Below, piece by piece: positions 57,093 to 64,000 of a DNA stretch of 64,000 nt; within the stretch, counting starts at the first letter, position 1; every line of letters starts with the position of its first letter. The notes under the pieces were generated by a model. That model ran no database searches, was not told the DNA's origin, and saw nothing but the letters and a program-made list of their open reading frames with translations. Source of the stretch: Diploptera punctata (lineage: Eukaryota; Arthropoda; Insecta; Blattodea; Blaberidae). The position numbers and the translations under genes are program-made. The stretch covers positions 124,001 to 188,000 of the forward strand of contig JASPKZ010007282.1 of NCBI GenBank assembly GCA_030220185.1, read 5' to 3'.

Positions 57093-59384
57093 GAATATAT
57101 ATATATATATACCCCCAGGAGCTATCACCTTGACGTGGTGGGGGGGCTTAGTACCCGATGAACCAGACGACCCTACTGGTGAAGATTGACTTAGGTTAAT
57201 CTTGCTGGTGGGTAAGAGGCGAGGGGAACTAAGTATAGCTCACAACGAAGGAATGGCGTCTGTATCCATATTGGGCGGCCACATCTTCGTCAAGTCTTCA
57301 ACGGTCAACAGGGCGACAAGGAATAGCACCGCTAAACTTGTAGGACTTGAAGAGCGAAAGAAGGAGCCCTCTCTTGGGGGGTGGATACCCAGAGGAGCAT
57401 GTTTGGAGTCACAGAGGAAGCTGCCCTTCCACCATCCTTGTCCTGCGAAGCGCTCGTCACGCTTCCAGGAGACATTTATCTTACTGAGAAGCTTCATGGA
57501 AATCAGCCGGATTGTCATAAAAGGAACCGACCTAAGCAAGATAAAAAGATACGATCTGGAATAAGACATTTTGAAATTAGGAAATTGGAACGTAAGGGGA
57601 ATAAATACAAAAGAAGAAGAATTAGAAAGAGAATTAAAGAAAAAAATAAATAAATATAGCAACAATAACAGAAACAAAAAAGAAACTAAAAGGAGCAAAG
57701 GACTTAAAACACTATACTATGTTGTATAGCGGAGTAGAACAGACAACAAGAGCGCAGTGTGGAGTAGCAATTTTAATAGATGAAAAATGGAAGAACAAAT
57801 TGAATAGCTATGCGTTTATAAATGAAAGAATCCTGATAGACAGATTTAAAATTGAAAGAGGATATATGATGACAATTGCTGTGTATGCCCCAGAGGAAGG
57901 TAAGAAAGAAGAAACATAAAAAATGTATAAAACATTACAAAACATTAGTTGATAAATATACAAAAGATCATCATTTAATAATAAGTGGAGACTTAAATGC
58001 CAGAGTAGGCAATGTCCCTATACCTAATGTAATAGGAAATAATGGAGAAATAACAATAAATGATAATGGACAGGATTTGAGACAGTTTTCAGCCTATAAT
58101 CAATTAAAATTAATGAATACCTATTTCCGGAAAAAAGGACATACATAAATATACAAGAAGTGGATATAACTCAAGATCAATAATTTACTATTTAATCGTA
58201 AACAACAAGCTAGGAGCCTTGGTAAAAGATGTGAGAGTACATAGAGGCAGCGATATATACTCTGATCACTATCTCGTGATAAGTAAAATAAACATAATAG
58301 CTAAATGGCGGAAAAATAACATAAAGAACAAAAGAAACCAAGAAGAAGTATGTAAAGTATATTCATTACAAGATCAAAGTATTAGACAACATTATGAAAG
58401 CAGAATGAATAAATATATAACAGAGATAGCGACGTCAGAAGATATAAATATTGAAAGGGAAAATATATCAAATGTAATACATAAAACAGAAAATGAGATA
58501 TTAGGAAAAAAAATAGAATAAGAAATAGGAAGAACTTGGAATGCGAATATACAAAATGCAGTGAATGAAAAACAAAAAGCATATCATACATACTTACGAC
58601 TGAAAACAGAAGAATCTTATGAAGAATATAAAATGAAAAGGAGAATTGCTAAAATCATTATAAGAAAAGCCCATAAGGAGTCATGGGATACATTTATAAG
58701 CTCAGTAGAACATGATATGTATGGAAGACAGGAAATAGGTTATAATTTAGTGAAACATCTAAATCAGACTGAAAAAGATTCTGCCAGATTGAATATAATC
58801 CCAGAACATGAATGGGCCCAACATTATGAAAAACTTTGGAAAAATGAGGAAAATGAAGGAAAACAGAATGAGGAAGAAATAAAAGTGAAAAATATTGATG
58901 TAATAGACATGAATTAGAAATGGCTTTGAAAACCACTAAGAATAGGATATCAAAAGGATTAGATAATATAAATATGGAGTTAGTCAAATATAGTGGAATA
59001 TTGTGTAAACTACGAATACTTCAACTAATTAATATATGTTTGCAGACCTATGGGATTCCAACCACTTGGAAAACAGCAATTGTGAAGAATATATTCAAAA
59101 GAGGAGACCGGAGAAATTGAGAGAATTACAGAGGGATTAGCTTAATGAATACTGGCTACAAGATATATACGAAAATAATAAATAATAGATTGAGCAACAT
59201 AACAGAAGTAATAATAAATGAAAATTAAAGTGGATTCAGAAAGGGAAGGTCATGTATTGACAATGTCTTTACACCGAAACAACTCATAGAAAAGAGAAGA
59301 GAACATAACTTAGAAACTCACATAGGATTTATAGATTTGGATAACGCCTTCGATCGAGTAAACAGACAGAAATTATGGGAAATA

Positions 59385-60677
59385 CGAGGGCGGATCGGAA
59401 AGTAACGCACAATAATTTTGTTCTGCTTTGGTATTGCAGCTAGAATGTTGAAATTTCACAGAGATATAGTTTGAAGTTTTCACTACAGATGGTATTTTTT
59501 CTCAGGTGCACCTCTTGCGAGAGAAGCTTGAACTATGCAACAAAGATGGCGCGCATGCTACAGAGAAGTGTTCGATTTTTGTGGGCCAAAGGTCATAAAC
59601 CCAGTGAAATTCACAGGGACATGCGTGGCGTGTATGGGGATGATTGTATGGACCGTAGCAATGTCTCCAGGTGGTGCACATTCTTCCAAGAGGGACGCGT
59701 GAACCTTAGTGATTCGCCACGCTCCGGCCGGGCCGACAACAGCAGCAATCCCGCAGAATGTCAGAGGCATTGAGGCGGAAATTCTGAACGACCGGCGTGT
59801 GCAACTGCGAGCCTTATCGCAGAAGTTCAACATTTCCTATGGTGCGGTGTACGATATTGTTCATGAAAATTTGAAATTCCGTAAAGTTAGTGCTCGCTGG
59901 GTGCCTAAGAACCTGACAGACGACCACAAGGGTCAGCGAATGATGGCAAGCTTGGACCACTTAACGCGGTACACCTCACAAGGACATGACTTTCTGGAAG
60001 GAATCGTCACAGGTGATGAGTCGTGGGCGTACCACTACACGCCCGAAACAAAGCAGGCAACAATGGAGTGGAAACATGCTTGTTCCCCAGTAAAGAAAAA
60101 ATTCAAAGTGACTCAATCTGCCAGGAAAGTGCTTGTGACAGTGTTCTGGGATATGCATGGTGTTTTATTGGTGGACTTTGCTGAACACGGGACCACTGTG
60201 AATGCTGCGGCCTACATTAAAACTTTAATGAAGTTGCGTCGTGCCATTCGTGACAAACGTCACAACATTAACGTTAAACTTCTTCATGACAATGCTCGCC
60301 CCCATGTTGCTGCTGTCGTTCGTCAGAAAATCGCCGAATTTGGTTGGGAGGTGCTCCAGCATCCACCATACAGTCCGGATCTTGCAGTATCGGACTTTCA
60401 TCTGTTTGGTCCCATGAAGAAATTCCTGGCTGGCAAACGCTTTGAGACAGATGTGGAAGTGAAATCAGCAGTGCGCAGATGGCTACACTCCAACCAAATG
60501 GACTTCTACGAACAGGGCATATTGAAACTGGTAACACGATGGGAAAAATGTGTTGAGAAAGTTGGTGACTATGTCGAAAAGTAGGTAAAAGATGTAAGTT
60601 CATTTGTGATTTTTTCCTTTTTTTACTATTAAACTTTAAAAAAAAAATATTGTGCGTTACTTTCCGATCCGCCCTCG
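59385..60677 (+). mobile_element. Complete mariner element nested in LINE-E
   Basis: 1293 bp bounded by perfect 29-bp inverted repeats (59385-59413 and 60649-60677, beginning cgagggcggatcggaaagta) and the TA target duplication at 59383-59384 and 60678-60679. One transposase gene in plus orientation. Removing the element and one TA restores the LINE-E frame across the junction. Confidence 0.98.
59546..60584 (+). pseudogene. Mariner transposase, single frameshift
   Basis: Cut-and-paste transposase of the mariner family. The N-terminal helix-turn-helix part (MARMLQRSVRFLWAKGHKPS, start 59546) runs in one frame to DSPRSGRA near 59735. The remainder is in the next frame from about 59740: IEAEILNDRRVQLRALSQKF, SARWVPKNLTDDHK (the conserved WVPxxLT), VTGDESWAYHY (first Asp), LLHDNARPHVA (second Asp) and HPPYSPDLAVSDFHLF (third Asp, 34 residues between second and third: DD34D). 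Joined length is about 345 residues, normal for mariner. A single base insertion or deletion near 59735 is the only defect seen. Confidence 0.95.
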
Positions 60678-61627
60678 TATTACGAATGAAAGGATACCCG
60701 CTGTGCCTTGTTGAAACAATAAAGAAATTATACGAAGACACAAATATAATTATAGATCCCGAATTCAAAAGAACAGATACAATCAAAACGAATACTGGAT
60801 TACGACAAGGATGTAGTTTATCACCCACTTTGTTTAATATATACATAGACGGCATTTTAAACAAATGGAAGGTTTTAGTGAATCCAGGAATAAGAATGGA
60901 TAATAAAGCGTGCATATTTGAAATGACGATGTATGTATGTCAGTCTAATACAGAAAAATGAAGACGACTTACAGGAAATCAATGCATGCATTAAATGAAA
61001 TATGGAAATTATACGATCTAAGAGATTTCTGTAAGGAAAACGAAGACCATGGCTTTTAGAGGAAGAGATCCAGTGTGATACAAAAATTATTTTAGAAAAT
61101 CAAAAGATAGAACAGTGTGTCTAGGTTCAACTCTTTGGGCCTGTGATGTTGGCCTACAAGTGGAGGAAAGAGATATTGACTCCAACCATGAATACATCAG
61201 CGGTGGGTGTGTGGAAAACAATACAGAGAACATTCAAAAATAAAATTAGAAAAGAAACCAAGATAAAAAAATATAATGTTACGGCGGTTCCCACAATATT
61301 GTATGGATGTGAAACTTGGGCTCCAGTGAAAAAACAGGATAGAACACAGACGGCGGAGATGAGGTTTCTAAGACAAGTAAAATGATGTACAAGACTTGAT
61401 AGAATAAGAAATGAGGATATAAGAGAAGAATTGAAAGTACAGCCTTTATTGGATAAAGTCACGAATTACAGACAGAAATGGATTGATCACATGGATGGAA
61501 TGAGTAAGGAGAGATATCCATTGTTAGCAAGAAATTATCAAGCAAGAGGAAGACGTGATGTTGGAAGACCTAGAAGACGTTGGGCTGATGCATTATGAAG
61601 TCGGAACGGGGAATTGCCTAATCCCTA

Positions 61628-61652
61628 GAGTGATGATATATATATATATATA
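61628..61652. repeat. (TA)n after LINE-E
   Basis: A short TA run directly following the 3' end. Confidence 0.85.
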
Positions 61653-61684
61653 AGGTAATAATTGTCTACAAGGAAAGGAAATAT

Positions 61685-61780
61685 AATGTTTGCACTGGGA
61701 TAGCTGGTAGCGTATTCAGTAACGTATCAACGCGCAGAGTTAAGATCCCAAGTTCAAATCCCGGTTTAGGCATTCATTTT
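61685..61780 (+). mobile_element. SINE-like head of unknown family
   Basis: An A-box-like gatagctggtagcgtattc and a B-box-like cccaagttcaaatcccgg lie at the expected distance (about 50 bp). No body matching the other SINEs. Confidence 0.5.
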
Positions 61781-61794
61781 TCTTTACATAACAC

Positions 61795-61840
61795 GCACGC
61801 TCGCGCGCACACGCACACACGCATATATATATATATATAC
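61795..61840. repeat. (CG/CA)n and (TA)n microsatellite
   Basis: cacgcacgctcgcgcgcacacgc-type DNA passes into TA repeats at the SINE-1 tail. Confidence 0.9.
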
Positions 61841-61842
61841 GC

Positions 61843-62037
61843 ATCCACAGCAATTCTGCCAGAGGGCAGGCCTTTTACTGCAATCATAGTATTTTCATCC
61901 TATGCTTTACAGCTTTACTAGGGAATTATATGTGTGGTAGCTTCTCGTTGCTTTCCACACCGGTGAAGGATGATGATAAAGATGATGATGACCGGATGAT
62001 TTTCGGGGACCGTTGGGCCTTAAGATTTCTGACATTT
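61843..62037 (-). mobile_element. SINE-1 copy, tail half
   Basis: cagcaattctgccagagggc at the left tail, cacaccggtgaaggatg, ggaccgttgggccttaag and ctgacatttg, then the head half is replaced by (TA)n. Confidence 0.87.
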
Positions 62038-62038
62038 G

Positions 62039-62084
<46 letters not shown>

Positions 62085-62099
62085 ATGTGTGTGTGTGGT
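62038..62099. repeat. (TA)n(TG)n microsatellite
   Basis: TA repeats at 62040-62064, then TG repeats to 62099. Confidence 0.96.
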
Positions 62100-62204
62100 A
62101 TGATAAGAAAAATAAATGCCTGGACGTGATTTGAACCCGGATCTCTGAATTGGTACTTCAGCGTTATTATATATATATGGTATATATAAACGTAAATTGT
62201 AAAG

Positions 62205-62456
62205 TGATCCCATTGCAGGCCATAGGAAACCCTTGTTGGGGTAGTAGGAGGTTAAGATTCCCACATTTTCTAAACAATCAGCACTTAATGTCAGCCAGGT
62301 TGTCAGCCTTGCGTGACTATCGCCTTTACCCTCAGAAAAAGTGTCTGATACTCATTTTCGTTAGAAGTTGAGTAGACCCCAGAGCAATCGTGACAACAGA
62401 AAGTTTGGGCCAGTTTAAAAATCCTGTGTCCACCGGGACTCGAACCATCGACTTTC
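62205..62456 (-). mobile_element. SINE-3 copy, 5'-truncated head
   Basis: Tail at the left (gtgatcccattgcaggcc); the body includes gggtagtaggaggttaag, cagccaggttgtcagcc and actcattttcgttagaag; head at the right with inverted B box gggactcgaaccatcg. (TA)n follows. Confidence 0.87.
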
Positions 62457-62469
62457 GTGTATATATACA

Positions 62470-63310
62470 AGTACACAGTAACCTCAGTGGTTGTGATTCA
62501 TAATGTTTATAAGCAATACTCAATATTAGATGTCAAGCGTATGAACAAAGTAGTCTGTAAAATACATATCCCCCTTCCTTTAATTTTGTAATCATATCCT
62601 AGTAACGGAGTAAGTATTTTGTCAAAATATATAACTTATATAAAATGAAATTTGTTGTGCCAAGCGAATGACTGAATGAAAGACGCAATTTGGTAGTTCA
62701 GTTCTTCACTTGAGTTACTTCTTCGACCTCAAATTCCTTGAGGCATAACAACTATTACTAGAAGCAGCAGCGTGCTTTTTGTAGAACCAGATCATGCTTC
62801 CATAAAGCTCATCATTATTATCATGGTAATAACACAACCTGCTACGGCCTGATTAGTCTGGATCCCAAAGACAAGGCGGACCAGACGAGAAAAGAAAGAG
62901 AAGGGAGGTAGATTATTTTGTGGTTCGTTCCACGCCAATGCCTTAGGACAATGGAAAGGCGATCTGCCTTATGTCTTCCCAACCAGAGGAATAAAAAAAC
63001 TCCCTCGACATTTTTAAAACTCATTTCCTCTATTTCACTTCATCCAAGTTTGGTGTGCGTTTCAAAGTAATTCTGCTATTAAAAGTTATGTAATGAAACT
63101 TCTTTATAGACTCTTTTAAAATTAAGCTTACGTTGCCGAAGATAAACTCTGTATATCCAGTCATTGTCATTTTGTCAGTAAATGAGGCATAGAGTTTATT
63201 CAAGGCCTAATTCCTAATAAATATTTTATTTTATGCAGTTTAAAGCGTGTAAGAATTCTAAAATAGCTTCATTCAATACGAAAATAAAACTGTAGGTCAC
63301 GCGTCATTGA
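62470..63310. other. Unassigned DNA
   Basis: No supported gene. The block at 62835-63020 is less AT-rich than its flanks and may be a decayed LINE piece, but no motif is secure. Confidence 0.3.
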
Positions 63311-63319
63311 TTTTCGACT

Positions 63320-63440
63320 CGTAAAAACTTCAAGAAGACATGGACAGAGGGAATTATGAATTTGATGAAGGCAAGGGGACTACGGGATGGTGACTGGAAG
63401 GATAGAGATGAATGGAGCAAGAGGGTCAAAACTTAATTTG
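63320..63440 (+). pseudogene. LINE C-terminal remnant
   Basis: In one frame, ending near 63432, the plus strand reads TWTEGIMNLMKARGLRDGDW then KDRDEWSKRV and stop. The pattern (T-W-EGI, GL-DGDW-DRxEW) is the terminal segment of another insect LINE type. About 120 bp only. Confidence 0.6.
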
Positions 63441-63544
63441 GGCACAGGAAGATGTTGAATACATTTAAAAACTGTTAAATAAAAAAACTTCAAAATTGAA
63501 ATTAGAGGCTTCTAGGAGAAAATTGTCAGTTCTATCATACCTAC

Positions 63545-64000
63545 ATTGAATGAGATGCACAAAGAAATTAAACATAGGCTAATTCTGGAAATGCGTGCTA
63601 TTATTACACAGATTCTTGATGACCCAACTCCTTTCAAAAAACGTTAAACTTAAAATATATATAACTATTATTCTACTAGTTATATTATATGGCTACGAAA
63701 CGTGGACTCTTACTTTAAGGGAGGAAAGGAGATTACGTGTATTTGAGAATAAAGTTCTTAGGGAAATTTTTGGACCAAAGAGAGATGAACAGACGGGTGA
63801 ATGGAGAAGACATAACAGTGAACTACATGGTCTTTATAGGAATCCAGATATAATGAGAACAGTAGTTAATCTCGTAGACTGCGATGGGCAGGACATGTGG
63901 CACGAATGGGGAATGAAAGATGTGCATGGAAGCTTCTGGTAGAAAAGCTAGAGGGAAAACGCCCATTTGGTAGACCAAGAATGAGGTGGGAGAATAACAT
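63545..64000 (+). pseudogene. LINE-B copy 3, runs off the window end
   Basis: Reads NEMHKEIKHRL, LLSKNVKLKIYI, ILLVILYGYETWTLTLREERRLRVFENKVL, FGPKRDEQTGEWRRHNSELHGLYRNPDIM, then in a shifted frame RRLRWAGHVARMGNERCAW and GKRPFGRPRMRWENN. It keeps the YETW box better than copy 1 and spans the site where copy 2 carries its 338-bp insert. The right end is beyond the window. Confidence 0.88.

Larger units (their letters stand above)
57565..61600 (+). pseudogene. LINE-E ORF: endonuclease and RT, interrupted and decayed
   Basis: The endonuclease starts with LGNWNVRGINTK (57575-57610) and shows CGVAILIDEKW, IISGDLNARVGN (57980-58010) and RGSDIYSDHYLVISK (58243-58290), the last with the catalytic His. 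The linker 58291-58916 is basic and partly open. RT blocks: GLDNINMELVKY (58955), NYRGISLMN (59125), GFRKGRSCIDNVF (59231-59270), FIDLDNAFDRVNRQKLWEI (59328-59384), then after the mariner LRQGCSLSPTLFNIYIDGI (60802-60858). The expected FADD box near 60910-60930 has decayed to FEMTMY. The tail shows TILYGCETWAPVKK, AEMRFLRQVK, LDRIRNEDIREELKVQP and GRPRRRWADAL. Stops at 57919, 58148, 58521, 58917 and others show it was dead or drifting. Confidence 0.85.
57111..61640 (+). mobile_element. LINE-E: full-length-sized RTE-like element split by mariner
   Basis: Starts at acccccaggagctatcacc with ttgacgtggtggggggg, a 5'-end motif typical of RTE-like LINEs, and ends at gaacggggaattgcctaatcc. Subtracting the mariner leaves about 3.2 kb, the usual RTE size. 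The order is 5' UTR, endonuclease, linker, RT, C-terminal tail. Many inactivating changes. Confidence 0.88.

Noticed and set aside
60274..60915. 213-residue minus-strand frame
   Set aside because: Antisense to the mariner transposase and its 3' end, with no domain of its own.

Overview
The window is AT-rich, gene-poor eukaryotic DNA made almost entirely of transposable elements, their fragments and simple repeats. I found no host protein-coding gene, rRNA, genuine tRNA or CRISPR array. The element mix points to an arthropod, most likely an insect with a large repeat-rich genome: Jockey and RTE-like LINEs, mariner, Tc1-like and pogo/Tigger-like DNA transposons, and several tRNA-headed SINE families. 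The species cannot be told from the sequence. Family names such as SINE-1 or LINE-B are informal labels for groups that recur inside this window.

Layout. Bases 1-8000 look different from the rest: (AAT)n-rich DNA, a two-copy 200-bp tandem repeat, a GC-rich repeated unit near 3 kb and a ~98-bp minisatellite at 5.1-5.9 kb, with none of the LINE or SINE families seen later. Bases 8-25 kb hold LINE 3' fragments, SINE insertions, a long foldback at 12 kb and a very regular 61-bp minisatellite at 20.2-20.8 kb whose units each carry two short dyads. Bases 25.05-29.4 kb (minus) hold an almost full-length Jockey element with Gag-like ORF1 and endonuclease/RT ORF2, each broken by one frameshift. Bases 30-48 kb hold more LINE pieces (one inserted into another) and SINEs with clear target duplications. 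Bases 49-50 kb hold a broken Tc1-like transposase. Bases 52.26-54.73 kb hold a pogo/Tigger-like transposon with an uninterrupted 583-residue transposase ending in a PHD-like zinc finger. Bases 54.7-61.6 kb hold two RTE-like LINEs; the second is split by a complete mariner (59385-60677) with perfect 29-bp inverted repeats. The window ends in another LINE-B copy that runs off the edge.

How it works together. The LINEs would supply reverse transcriptase and endonuclease; the SINEs have Pol III-type heads and probably depended on LINE machinery. Nesting gives relative ages: mariner is younger than LINE-E, LINE-D is younger than LINE-C, one SINE-3 copy is younger than the SINE-3 copy it sits in, and an unnamed 338-bp insert is younger than LINE-B. 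The only intact long reading frame is the pogo-like transposase. The most interesting items are that transposon with its repeated terminal motif and the dyad-bearing minisatellite. I could not demonstrate a wholly new system.
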